From contig CALDRG010000063.1 in assembly GCA_937911265.1 (NCBI GenBank), forward strand, positions 1 to 64,000: a stretch of 64,000 bases of DNA. Reading direction: 5' to 3'. Origin of the DNA: Thalassarchaeum sp002495735 (GTDB lineage Archaea > Thermoplasmatota > Poseidoniia > Poseidoniales > Thalassarchaeaceae). The first letter of the stretch is position 1; each line of letters begins with the position of its first letter. The notes beneath the pieces are model-generated. The model had not been told where the DNA came from. It worked only from the letters and a program-made list of their open reading frames with translations, and searched no databases. This document shows positions 25,503-34,210 of this stretch, in pieces. The position numbers were made by a program, and so were the translations under genes.

Positions 25503-27947
25503 TTAGCCCTCTACAGTTGCGGAGTTCTCGTCATCCTCTTGATCCTCGGCATCAGACGAAGTGGTGTCCGGGTCAGTGGTCTCGCCTTCATTATCGGAGT
25601 AGTAGATCTCGGGCTCATCGTATCCAGGAATCTCTATCTCAACCATGAGTTCGAGGTCGTCGGTCCTGTGGACCGAGACGCCGGCGGTGGAAAATGCGTA
25701 GATGTAGTCGCCCATGAATATCGATCGGCGGATGCTGGTCGAACCTCCCCACCAGCCTGACAGACCATCCTCGTTGTAGAATTCAGAGTGGTTGACCATT
25801 CCGTGGGTGCTGAGCGTGCCACTCTCTACGTCTACGTCAATGAGCTCGAGGGTGGAGACGAACTCGTAGCCGGAGTAGGTGTAGGTGCGCCCGTCAATGA
25901 TGACCTCATCCCAGGTGTAGCGGTAGGTAGACAGTGGTACTGCGAGCAGTTGCTCAGGCGCCCAGTAGGTGAATGCCTTGTGCTCGTAGGTGGCCTCGGA
26001 GAATGACCACGACCAGCCGCAACCCCACTCGTCGCAGCTCTCGTCCCCGTAAGCCGGAGACAGTGGCAGTGAGTCAGCGAGCACCGGATTGGTAGGGTCG
26101 CTAACATCGAATAGAGAGACTTGGGTGATGGACCAATCGAGTCCTTCGCCGTCGGGCCCGGGTCCGATGCCGATGGTTAGCAGAGTGTTAGCATCGACCG
26201 GGTGGATATAGGTCGAGACGCCCGGAACCTCGAGCTCGCCGAGAATCTTCGGGTCGGTCGGATCGGTAAGATCGATGACCCAGAGCGGATCTATGTTGCG
26301 GAAGGTGACTAGGTAGGCGCGGTCGCCCACAAAGCGTGCGCTCCAGATACGTTCGCCTTCGGCAATGTCGCCGACGTGGCCGATTTGTACCAACTCGGCA
26401 GAGTCACCCTCACATCCCTCGGGAATCATGCACTCCATCGCGAATAGAGTGAATACATTGTTTGTGGGACCTGTCCACTCTTCGCCCTCTAGCCACCAGC
26501 GGCCCCATGCGTCCTCGGTGGTAGCGACGCGGATGACCCCGTTGTGCTCCGAGAGTGAGAATTGATCCTGCACCGTGCCATTGACCCTGCCAGAGGCGAC
26601 GTAGGTCGTCTCGGAGGGGTCGCTGATGTCGAAGACGTGAATGTTAGTGGCGTCATCCCAGCCGGAGTTACGCCAGAACCACCACCAGTCGTTGGCGGGC
26701 TCTGCTAGTACCATGACATCCTGAGAGGCGTACACATGCGCCCATGAGGAGGTGATGTGATCGACTTCCATTTCAGAATCATCACCGAGCATCTGGATCG
26801 TCATGATGGTCGTGAAACCACGGCCGGCGCTGTCGGCGCTGGCCGAGTACTCGCTGCAGTCTCCCGAGCTTATCGGGTGTTGGAACAGGCCCTCCTCGTC
26901 AATCTCGTAGATGTGCGGAGCGAAGTCGTCGAGGGTCAGGTCATCGATGATGGCCTGATTGGCGGTGATGGTTTCTTCCATGCTCTCGTTCCAGATATCC
27001 ATCCTCACCTCGTCGCTGTCTGACTCCCAGTAGGTTTCTGGCAGGTAGACCCATGTGCGCATGCCCTCGATGTAAGTCCACAGGTGAGTTATCGAGCGCA
27101 TGGTTCCGTTGATCAGCCTCGCGGTGTGGTAGTTACCCTCGATGTAGATCTCGCGCTCGACCTCTGGAGCAGCCCTGTCGGAGACGTCGACGACGGTGTA
27201 CTTCACGAGATTTTGTACGCGGGTGTAAGTGTAGGAGTACTCCTCCTCTCCAGGATATTTGACGGTGACCTCTTCCGACATCAGCTCCCTCAACGGGTCA
27301 TCGGCTTTCAGGTTCCAGTAGTATATCGAAGAGGCGATGACAAGTCTGTCGCCATCAAGCATCATCTGCATCGGATAGCCCTGCACACTCATGTTGGACT
27401 CGAGCGTCAGTTCACCAAACTCGGGGACACCCATAATCACCAGCAAGTTGCCGTTGAGCATGTAGATGTGGTAACCGTCGGTCTTCAGGAAGTCGGCCTC
27501 GTCGACGCCATCCTCCTGGTTGTTGGTCTCGGAGTACTCGCCCTCACGGCTAGTGTCGTCGGTGTTTGATCCAAAATCAGCCGATGCATCTCCGGCAGGC
27601 TCGGCACCGTCCATTTCCATCATGACATCGTCCCCAAACAAGCCGCCGCGCCAGACGGGGGCGGCCCAGTGCCAGTACGCCTGCTGGTCCAGTGCAACCA
27701 ACATCTCGTTGTAAATCGAGTTCTGAAGATTCGTCAGTAGGAGTTCGCACTCGTCGTAGATGTCGAGCACCGGCGAGGTACGCTCACGGATGGGCAGATT
27801 CAGCTGGGGGTACTCGCCCTCGAGCCAGTCAAGAATCGGATCGATGACCTCGTCGTCGATATCATCGAGGTCGTTTATAGCACCCAGGCAGCCTGAGTTC
27901 AGCATCATCAACAGTACCAGAATTACAGTCCGTGGACTTCGCTTCAT
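25503..27947 (-). CDS. secreted lipoprotein with beta-propeller domain (Beta_propel family)
   Basis: 814 residues from ATG 27947. The start MKRSPRTVILVLLMMLNSGC has a short basic part, a hydrophobic core and a lipobox-like end (Leu-Asn-Ser-Gly-Cys), so it is probably a surface lipoprotein. The segment NQEDGVDEADFLKTDGYHIY is the signature of the secreted beta-propeller family, followed by repeated strands such as VWDLTDPTDP-like units (here WVIDLTDPTDPKILGELEVP and LFDVSDPTNPVLADSLPL). The C-terminus is rich in Glu/Asp/Thr/Ser. Function of the family is not established; propellers often bind partners or substrates. Confidence 0.85.
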   Translation of the reverse strand: MKRSPRTVILVLLMMLNSGCLGAINDLDDIDDEVIDPILDWLEGEYPQLNLPIRERTSPVLDIYDECELLLTNLQNSIYNEMLVALDQQAYWHWAAPVWRGGLFGDDVMMEMDGAEPAGDASADFGSNTDDTSREGEYSETNNQEDGVDEADFLKTDGYHIYMLNGNLLVIMGVPEFGELTLESNMSVQGYPMQMMLDGDRLVIASSIYYWNLKADDPLRELMSEEVTVKYPGEEEYSYTYTRVQNLVKYTVVDVSDRAAPEVEREIYIEGNYHTARLINGTMRSITHLWTYIEGMRTWVYLPETYWESDSDEVRMDIWNESMEETITANQAIIDDLTLDDFAPHIYEIDEEGLFQHPISSGDCSEYSASADSAGRGFTTIMTIQMLGDDSEMEVDHITSSWAHVYASQDVMVLAEPANDWWWFWRNSGWDDATNIHVFDISDPSETTYVASGRVNGTVQDQFSLSEHNGVIRVATTEDAWGRWWLEGEEWTGPTNNVFTLFAMECMIPEGCEGDSAELVQIGHVGDIAEGERIWSARFVGDRAYLVTFRNIDPLWVIDLTDPTDPKILGELEVPGVSTYIHPVDANTLLTIGIGPGPDGEGLDWSITQVSLFDVSDPTNPVLADSLPLSPAYGDESCDEWGCGWSWSFSEATYEHKAFTYWAPEQLLAVPLSTYRYTWDEVIIDGRTYTYSGYEFVSTLELIDVDVESGTLSTHGMVNHSEFYNEDGLSGWWGGSTSIRRSIFMGDYIYAFSTAGVSVHRTDDLELMVEIEIPGYDEPEIYYSDNEGETTDPDTTSSDAEDQEDDENSATVEG

Positions 27948-28315
27948 GTTTAGGGGCAACGGCTTGGGTAATATCAAGCGGTTGGTTAGATGGTTGGACA
28001 TTTCCTGCTCAGACTGCCGGCCCTATGGGTCGAAACGGCGGGAAAGGGGTGTTACGCGGCCTCGGGGCGGGGATCGGCTCCTCGGAGTCCTCCTCCGCTA
28101 GGGTAAGGGCGTTCGTCGTTCCTACATCTCCTTCCTCAGAACCGGAGATTAGGGCTTGCGTGCCGCTCATGAAAATCAGGGCGGCGATGTGTAGGTCCAG
28201 GTTTCGGTCCATCAAGCAGCAATCATCGACATATCCATGATAAGCGACTTGGGCCCTTGAGTCACCCCTGCATCAGACCCAAAAGAAAGATACCTGACAA
28301 CTCCGGAGATAAGCC
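27948..28315. other. 368-bp gap between divergent genes
   Basis: This stretch holds the divergent starts of the propeller lipoprotein and the dienelactone-hydrolase-like gene. The only coding candidate is a weak 67-codon frame on the minus strand (28009-28212), listed apart. The last 100 bases before 28316 are relatively A-rich and may contain the rightward promoter. I see no repeat or RNA gene in it. Confidence 0.5.
28009..28212 (-). CDS. possible small membrane-associated protein
   Basis: 67 residues from ATG 28212. The N-terminus (LHIAALIFMSGTQALISG) is hydrophobic enough for a signal or membrane helix. It is followed by an acidic stretch and a Pro/Arg-rich end. It lies 61 bp upstream of the propeller lipoprotein on the same strand. 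There is no clear ribosome binding site, although a TTATCA sits about 27 nt before the start. I do not recognise it, and it may be chance. Confidence 0.3.
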   Translation of the reverse strand: MDRNLDLHIAALIFMSGTQALISGSEEGDVGTTNALTLAEEDSEEPIPAPRPRNTPFPPFRPIGPAV

Positions 28316-29263
28316 ATGGAGTCTCCTCCCGACCTCTCGGACGGCCGGATAGGAATCATCGAATATCCATCTGCAAGTCCCTTCGAGATTCATCACATCC
28401 TGTGCAAGATGGACTCGGCTCCCCAACATTCCGTGTTCGGCTCCCTCCTGATGCCAGAGCGCCCCGCCGGTGATCCCATGCCGTGCGTGGTCGCCGTGCA
28501 CGGGAGTCTGAACTGGAGGGGGCACCATCACGAACACATCGTGGGCTGGCTAGAGGCTGGATTCGCAGTCTTCAGGGTGCACAGCTTCGACTCACGGCTC
28601 ATTGGATCCACGGTCGAGGATCAGATGAGCGTGACATATGCCATGATGCTGACCGATGTCTATCAAGCTCTCAGGATGCTATGCACCCATCCTGCGATAG
28701 ATGCTGGCCGAATCGGTATAGCTGGTTGGAGCCTAGGAGGCACGGTCGCCCTATATTCCTCTTGGGAGCCTCTGGCAGAGGCACTGGCGCCTAGCGGCGA
28801 GCGCTTTGCTGCCCACCTCCCCCTCTATCCAGCAGCTCATCTGAGGATGGATGACCAACGCTGGTCGAAGAGTCCAATCCTGATATTGCACGGCGATGAG
28901 GATGACTGGGTACCTCTGAGTCTTGTCGAGAGTCTAGTAGAGGATATCAGGCCGCACGGTGCGAACATCGAGGTTCACGTCTACGAGGGCGCGCAGCATT
29001 CATTCGACTCGATCGAGCCCCTGAGCTTCGACCCGAAGGCCATCAGGCTTGACAGTCACAGGACCATCCGTATCGATATGCAGGGTGATATGTCAGCGGA
29101 GATTATGCCCGGTGTCGTCATTCCGCTCAACGAACCCGAAGAGCGTTTGGCGGCCTTCGCAGCCGTCCCCAACCTGGGAGTCCACAAGGGAGGTCAATGG
29201 ACGGCGCGAAGGCACGCGCTTGGTTGCAGCACTGAGTTCTTCCAGAGAAGTCTCAGCGTATAG
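28316..29263 (+). CDS. dienelactone hydrolase-like alpha/beta hydrolase
   Basis: 315 residues. The core matches acyl peptidase/dienelactone hydrolase proteins: oxyanion strand VVAVHGSLNWRGHHHEH, nucleophile Ser in GRIGIAGWSLGGTVALY, acid Asp in ILILHGDEDDWVPL and His in YEGAQHSFDSI. No signal peptide is visible, so it is probably cytoplasmic. It could hydrolyse esters, lactones or peptides; the substrate cannot be fixed from sequence. The C-terminal 80 residues extend the usual fold and end with a conserved-looking Trp/Arg segment. Confidence 0.85.
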   Translation: MESPPDLSDGRIGIIEYPSASPFEIHHILCKMDSAPQHSVFGSLLMPERPAGDPMPCVVAVHGSLNWRGHHHEHIVGWLEAGFAVFRVHSFDSRLIGSTVEDQMSVTYAMMLTDVYQALRMLCTHPAIDAGRIGIAGWSLGGTVALYSSWEPLAEALAPSGERFAAHLPLYPAAHLRMDDQRWSKSPILILHGDEDDWVPLSLVESLVEDIRPHGANIEVHVYEGAQHSFDSIEPLSFDPKAIRLDSHRTIRIDMQGDMSAEIMPGVVIPLNEPEERLAAFAAVPNLGVHKGGQWTARRHALGCSTEFFQRSLSV

Positions 29264-29327
29264 TGGCGGCTAGCTGCCTAGCACGTTGACCGCGTGGTCG
29301 CCGTTGATGTCGACTCCCTATGATTCG

Positions 29328-30059
29328 TTACTCTGGACCCCAGGGCGTGACTTGGCGTGTTAGTCCTAGCCTATGGGTGAAGAGGAATCGTAGGTTGAGC
29401 AAACCATCCCCCCAAGTGTTGATTTCCGCCTCGCCGACACGTGGACGATATGGAACACTCACCTCATCTGTATTCTTCTTGCCCAGATACCGGCGCGCCC
29501 TGATTTTGAACTCCTGAGAAAGTGGCATACCATCGTGCTTGGGACGCACGCGCTCGTCCTCAAATATCGACTTGTGGAACACCCACATACCACTTTGTGA
29601 ATCGTGTACGCCATACCAGTAGAGCAGGCTTGCAGTTGTACTCAGAACCCAATTACCGAAACCGTGGATTCCGGGCATCGCTCCTTCCTCAGCCCGGCGC
29701 AACCTGTCGCAGGTAATCCACTGCAGTTCCTCATTGAGCAGCTTCCGCACCAGTCCGGGAACCTCTTCACCTGGATATGTGCAATCCGCATCCATGGTCA
29801 CAATGACATCTCCCGGAGCCATTGAGAAACCTGTCTTGTACGCTCTACCGTATCCTTTCCTAGGTTCGACATACACAGTCGCTCCCTCTCCCTCAGCGAG
29901 TTCTCTAGTGCGGTCGGTCGAGTTGCCGTCGATAATGAGGAAGTCTAGTTTCTCGCACCAGCCATCATTCGGGATGGAGCGAATTGTATCCACGATGGCG
30001 GCTTCCTCATTGCGCGTCGGTATCACCACAGTGACATGAACTGGTAGAGAGTCTGCCAT
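29328..30059 (-). CDS. glycosyltransferase family 2 (dolichol-phosphate-sugar synthase-like)
   Basis: 243 residues from ATG 30059. Longer starts would run into the divergent GT4 gene. The segment VTVVIPTRNEEAAI is the GT-A start, and the nucleotide and metal motif is VIVTMDADCTYPG (Asp-Ala-Asp). A Gly-rich loop RKGYGRAYKTGFSMAPGD also matches dolichol-phosphate-mannose synthase types. No C-terminal membrane helices are present. It probably moves a sugar to a lipid carrier for surface glycans or N-glycosylation. It forms a divergent pair with the next glycosyltransferase. Confidence 0.88.
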   Translation of the reverse strand: MADSLPVHVTVVIPTRNEEAAIVDTIRSIPNDGWCEKLDFLIIDGNSTDRTRELAEGEGATVYVEPRKGYGRAYKTGFSMAPGDVIVTMDADCTYPGEEVPGLVRKLLNEELQWITCDRLRRAEEGAMPGIHGFGNWVLSTTASLLYWYGVHDSQSGMWVFHKSIFEDERVRPKHDGMPLSQEFKIRARRYLGKKNTDEVSVPYRPRVGEAEINTWGDGLLNLRFLFTHRLGLTRQVTPWGPE

Positions 30060-30164
30060 GCTATCGAAGGCGGCGACCAAAGGCCTAGTTTTGAACAATG
30101 CGAAGCGCTGCCCAGAGGTCGTGCTCTTGAAATGCGGGTGCTGAGCCCCGAATAAGGGGGAACC

Positions 30165-31385
30165 ATGCACATAGCCATGCTGTCAGCCGAATATCCGCCT
30201 CGCTGGGGCGGGATGGGTTCAACGGTGTACCACCTGTCCGCCGCTCTGGCCGCTAGAGGCCACCGAATCACCGTCATCACCCGATCAGGAGGGGGCATTG
30301 CACCAAAAATCGAGGGCGTCGAGGTGCTGAGCGTGGGTTGGGTCCCTCTCCCAATGGCATTCACACGCTCTTACGGTCGCAGTGCGATGCGGGCTCTGAA
30401 ACACCTGCACACTCGCGACCGGGTAGACGTCGTCCATCTACACTGCCCGATGATATCGTGGAATACCAAGCAATTTGAGAGTTGTCGGGAGAACATTGCT
30501 CCGGTGGTCTCCTCGCTGCACGGCTCGTGGCTAGGCGAACGAGATGGGCTGGTTGCCGCCTCGAAGCAGAAGGAGGCAGCGGTCTGGGCCAACCCCAATG
30601 ACCTCGCGATACTCTTGACAGCCAAGCACTACGCCGGCTACGAGAGGGCTGCGGTCCGTGGCTCCAGCGTGTGCGTGGCGAACTCCAAGGCTACCAAGAA
30701 CGACTTCGAGTCACGCTACTCACCCCCGTCCGACTGGGATTGCGAAGTGGTACACTGGGGCGTTGACACCAGCATGTTCGTGCCGCTGCACCGTGATGAT
30801 GAGGATTCTGTCGCAACCCACGAAAGGATTCGATCCAGATATGGTGGCTCGCGTCTGCTACTGGCAGTGGGGCGTCTCGCGGCGAGGAAAGGCTACGGCC
30901 TGCTGCTCCGGGCCTTCGCCAATATCCATTCATCGGACTCCCAAATTCGTCTGGTAATCGTCGGACGAGGCCATCTGCGCTCGCGCTTACAGAGACAGGC
31001 CCGAGCTCTCGGTGTGGCTGACGCGGTAACAATTGAGTCGGGGATGCCCTTCGAAGAGTTGGCGGCGCTGTTCCGCTCCGCCGACCTCGTGGTCTACCCC
31101 TCTTACTACGAGGGTCAGGGCCTTATTCCGCTAGAGGCCATGGCTTCGGGCACTCCCGTTGTGACAGTCGACCACGGGCCGCTGCCAGAGATGGTGGACG
31201 AGAGCGTCGGCAGGCTATTCGTGATGGGGGATCCAGATTCCATGGCGGGTGCCATCATGGCCGAACTGGCTGACCCTGAGAGGTTGCAAGAGAAGGGAGA
31301 GGCTGGTCGACGCAGGGTGCTTGAGAAATTCACCTTTGAACACGATGCAGGGCGTTTTGAAGCCATATACGAAAGGGCGGAATGA
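30165..31385 (+). CDS. glycosyltransferase family 4
   Basis: 406 residues. The N-terminal Rossmann domain starts MHIAMLSAEYPPRWGGMGS, and the C-terminal GT-B domain has the E-x7-E motif in EGQGLIPLEAMASGTPVV. The segment LLLAVGRLAARKGYGLLLRAF is the typical start of the second domain. The gene is preceded by AAGGGGGAA. The donor is a nucleotide sugar and the acceptor is unknown; the neighbouring GT2 gene suggests surface glycan or glycolipid synthesis. Confidence 0.9.
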   Translation: MHIAMLSAEYPPRWGGMGSTVYHLSAALAARGHRITVITRSGGGIAPKIEGVEVLSVGWVPLPMAFTRSYGRSAMRALKHLHTRDRVDVVHLHCPMISWNTKQFESCRENIAPVVSSLHGSWLGERDGLVAASKQKEAAVWANPNDLAILLTAKHYAGYERAAVRGSSVCVANSKATKNDFESRYSPPSDWDCEVVHWGVDTSMFVPLHRDDEDSVATHERIRSRYGGSRLLLAVGRLAARKGYGLLLRAFANIHSSDSQIRLVIVGRGHLRSRLQRQARALGVADAVTIESGMPFEELAALFRSADLVVYPSYYEGQGLIPLEAMASGTPVVTVDHGPLPEMVDESVGRLFVMGDPDSMAGAIMAELADPERLQEKGEAGRRRVLEKFTFEHDAGRFEAIYERAE

Positions 31386-31443
31386 AAATCCCAGTTGGGG
31401 AATTATTCATGCGTTGGTCGCACTGGCGTAGGTAGGGGAGAGC

Positions 31444-32517
31444 ATGGGAGAGACTCAGAGCCTGCGTGATTTACCTTCAGCTACAGTAGCCAACATCGCT
31501 ATCATCCTGATGGTCTCGGTGCTAGCAATAATCCAGCTCAAGGCAGTAATACAGCCCCTAGTGATTGCAACTCTTCTCTTCCTGCTCATCCGGCCCGCTG
31601 CACAGTGGTTGGAGGAGCGCCCGATAATGCAGAAGTACGGCCATCCACTGATGCCATACGGCGTCCTCGTAGCGATTCTATTCCTAGTGATGTGGATAGC
31701 ATCGCAGTTACTCTACTCCAACCTGACCTTGTTCACTGAGGAGATACCCGGACTGACAGAGAAGCTCAACATCAAGCTGACCTGGCTGGAGGGACTGGAG
31801 CTCTGGGGATACTCCTTCGACGTCAGCGGCCTGACGGCGCTCTTGAGTTTGGACACCATCAACAACTACCTGACTGGATTCGTTGGCTCGTTGGCGAGTT
31901 TTACCGCCAGTGCAGCGACTGTTCTCATCTTCCTGCTCTTCATCATCCTCGAGGCCGAGACCCTGCCTCGCCGTTTGAAAGCGGCTTACCCGGAGGATGC
32001 CGAGAGGGTGCAGGCTGTAGCAAGCTCCTCGGGAGAGGGCATCAACACCTATGTCGTTACTAGAGCCACCGTAGCCTTCGGTCAGGCCGTAATCGCGGGG
32101 ATTATCCTCTGGTACCTCGATATCCCTGGTTGGTTCATGTGGGCATCGATCACCTTCATGATGGACTTCATTCCCTACGTGGGAGCGCTGATTTCACTGA
32201 TTCCTCCAATCTTCCTCGGCTTCATCGTACTGAGCCCGACTTGGTTTGCCATACTCATTCTGGTGTTGGTCCTCAACCAGCAGGCATGGGGGGCTGTGGT
32301 CGAGCCGCAACTGGCCGGACAACGGCTTGACATGTCTCCCATCGTGCTGCTTCTCCTAGTGGCCTTCTGGGGCTGGGCGTGGGGAGTAATGGGGATGGTT
32401 CTCGGAGTTCCTCTGGCTGTAATCATGAAGATCGCTCTGGAGTCCGACTCGAGAACGCGTCCAATTGCCATGCTGCTCTCCCGCGATCCCAAGCAACAGG
32501 CTGTAGAAGAGGAGTGA
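31444..32517 (+). CDS. AI-2E/PerM-family membrane protein
   Basis: 357 residues with about seven to eight membrane segments. The layout fits the AI-2E transporter family: paired N-terminal helices, an amphipathic middle region, then WFMWASITFMMDFIPYVGAL (conserved F-I-P-y-v-G) and NQQAWGAVVEPQLAGQRLDMSP (conserved E-P-x-l-x-G). Some members transport autoinducer-2 or act as sodium/proton antiporters; the role here is unknown. The stop abuts the convergent thiamine kinase gene with no spacer. Confidence 0.88.
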   Translation: MGETQSLRDLPSATVANIAIILMVSVLAIIQLKAVIQPLVIATLLFLLIRPAAQWLEERPIMQKYGHPLMPYGVLVAILFLVMWIASQLLYSNLTLFTEEIPGLTEKLNIKLTWLEGLELWGYSFDVSGLTALLSLDTINNYLTGFVGSLASFTASAATVLIFLLFIILEAETLPRRLKAAYPEDAERVQAVASSSGEGINTYVVTRATVAFGQAVIAGIILWYLDIPGWFMWASITFMMDFIPYVGALISLIPPIFLGFIVLSPTWFAILILVLVLNQQAWGAVVEPQLAGQRLDMSPIVLLLLVAFWGWAWGVMGMVLGVPLAVIMKIALESDSRTRPIAMLLSRDPKQQAVEEE

Positions 32518-33126
32518 TTAGTCCCGCGGGACTATCACCACTAGGACTCCGTCGGCCCGGATGTGCACTGACTCTCCCGAGCCGACATTGTGGAGTCCTT
32601 CCGTAGACAGGCTCATCGGCGCACCGTCCAACTCCCACCGGGCGCCGTGCAGGTGTACGCTACGGCAGGGAGTTAGTGCAAACACTGAGAATTCGCCTCC
32701 GGAGCGCACCGCGAACTCGCGCTCGCCTTCCTGAGGATGTACCCGATGGGTTACAGAGTCCTCGTGGTGGAGTCGTATGGCTGCACCTGAAGGTACCTCG
32801 CACAACGCCGCCCAACTCCCGAGGAAGTGGCTTGTAGCGCCTCCATCCGAGCCGACGACGTCGATCTCATTGTAACCACGCTCAATGAGCAGTGAGAGAG
32901 ACTTGGCTAGGTCGCTACTCGACTGGTCGGCTAATTCGTAGGTCCGACCTCGCCACCTGTCGGAATCGACAGAATCGAGGTCTCCGAGGACCTGATCGAC
33001 CTCATAACCCGCCTCAGCAGCCCTATCGGCCCCTCCGTCGACTCCGAAGCAAACAGCACCCTTGAGAAGGCCCTCGACGACAATTTCCGAGGGTTGTTGT
33101 CCATTGCACCAGAGTAGCGCTCGCAA
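32518..33126 (-). CDS. thiamine pyrophosphokinase
   Basis: 202 residues from TTG 33126, preceded by GAGGTGAT that overlaps the stop of the upstream gene. The substrate motifs are VDGGADRAAEAG, QVLGDLDSVDSD (G-D-x-D-S-v), QSSSDLAKSLSL and the C-terminal STEGLHNVGSGESVHI, matching the N- and C-domains of thiamine diphosphate kinase. It converts thiamine to thiamine diphosphate with ATP. The usual G-x-R-x-D-H segment is replaced by GGATSHF. Presence of this kinase suggests salvage of external thiamine. It is probably co-transcribed with the M29-like gene (4-nt gap). Confidence 0.85.
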   Translation of the reverse strand: MRALLWCNGQQPSEIVVEGLLKGAVCFGVDGGADRAAEAGYEVDQVLGDLDSVDSDRWRGRTYELADQSSSDLAKSLSLLIERGYNEIDVVGSDGGATSHFLGSWAALCEVPSGAAIRLHHEDSVTHRVHPQEGEREFAVRSGGEFSVFALTPCRSVHLHGARWELDGAPMSLSTEGLHNVGSGESVHIRADGVLVVIVPRD

Positions 33127-33130
33127 TTCA

Positions 33131-34162
33131 TCACCTCTTGCGGGCGGTTATCTTGCCATCGACCACGAGGTCAACGTCGTTCAGTTCAATTGTCGGCTTC
33201 AACATGACCCCTCGCATGTGGATACCTACGCTTGCCGAGCCACCGAGAGCGGAGTTGTCACCGATTCCGAAGTAAGCCGAACCGCGGACCACCTGATCCT
33301 CAAGCCTGTTTCCAGTCATCCTCGCCCTCGAGTTCATCCCGAAACCGAACTCAGCCACTGTTTTGACCAACCCGGCCCTAGACGGACGCAGGCCGACCTT
33401 GGCCTCATCGAGCACTGACCCGACACTCTCTGCCAGCTCACCACCGGAGATGCTGACCACCATGCCTTCCTCGGCTAGGAAGGTGAGGGGCTCGTCTAGA
33501 AGGATGCCTTCCCACGAACCGTCGATGACGATTTTGCCGCTCAGGGTCTGCTCCTTTGGTAGAACGAAGACCTTTCCGGCCGGCAGGTTAGTCACCTGCC
33601 CAGGTCGGTTGCATATGCCGTTGTCCTCGAGCACCCAGCGGGCCCCGGTCCTGAAAGTCACATCGGTGCCTGCTGGAGTCGTCACCCTGACATCGCGCCT
33701 ACGCCGCAGCATCGGATTCAGCCCTGATATCTCCTTCTGCAGGGCGTTGTAGTCAGCGGTCATCCCACCCATCGCCATCATCTCCTCGTTGATTCCAGGC
33801 ATCGAAGCTATTCTAGCCCCCTCCCGCGATGCGGTCAGTCGTGCACGGGTATGAGTCAGAGAGTGGCGAGTGGCGAGCAGTACGACATTCTGACGGCGCA
33901 TCAGATCACCGACCGAGGCCGGGGGCTCGTTGCCCTGCCTGTGTCTGCGAGGCATCATCATCATGAGTATTCGATCAGTAACCTCCGAGGCGGCCTCGTA
34001 TAGTGAGCGACCGACTTCGGAAGTCGACGGGTCGGTGACTACCAGCACGTGCTCGTGCGGCCGCACCTGCATGCAAGTTCTCACTACTGAACGAGCCGCG
34101 GTCAGCATCGCCTCCTCGCGTTCGGTGTCATCACCGATGAAAACATCAGACTCCTCGGCCAT
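33131..34162 (-). CDS. M29 aminopeptidase / NicX-like metalloprotein
   Basis: 343 residues from ATG 34162; a GTG at 34204 would extend it. The pattern AARSVVRTCMQVRPHEHVLVVTD, then GLVKTVAEFGFGMNSRAR, matches the family that joins M29 leucyl aminopeptidases and NicX-type dioxygenases. Likely metal ligands lie in VLDEAKVGLRP-adjacent regions and in the C-terminal GIHMRGVMLKPTIEL, which carries the late His. I cannot tell peptidase from dioxygenase by sequence alone. It is followed at 4 nt by thiamine pyrophosphokinase. Confidence 0.75.
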   Translation of the reverse strand: MAEESDVFIGDDTEREEAMLTAARSVVRTCMQVRPHEHVLVVTDPSTSEVGRSLYEAASEVTDRILMMMMPRRHRQGNEPPASVGDLMRRQNVVLLATRHSLTHTRARLTASREGARIASMPGINEEMMAMGGMTADYNALQKEISGLNPMLRRRRDVRVTTPAGTDVTFRTGARWVLEDNGICNRPGQVTNLPAGKVFVLPKEQTLSGKIVIDGSWEGILLDEPLTFLAEEGMVVSISGGELAESVGSVLDEAKVGLRPSRAGLVKTVAEFGFGMNSRARMTGNRLEDQVVRGSAYFGIGDNSALGGSASVGIHMRGVMLKPTIELNDVDLVVDGKITARKR

Positions 34163-34210
34163 CGCTCCTCGGCTCGTGATGAGAGTTCTGTTATTCAACA
34201 CCACTACATA

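Noticed and set aside
27084..27569. A 161-codon plus-strand frame opposite the beta-propeller lipoprotein
   Set aside because: No recognisable motif; the minus frame has a signal peptide, lipobox and propeller signature.
30060..30170. Extended N-terminus of the GT2 glycosyltransferase
   Set aside because: It would overlap the start of the divergent GT4 gene and lacks family similarity before MADSLPVHVTVVIP.
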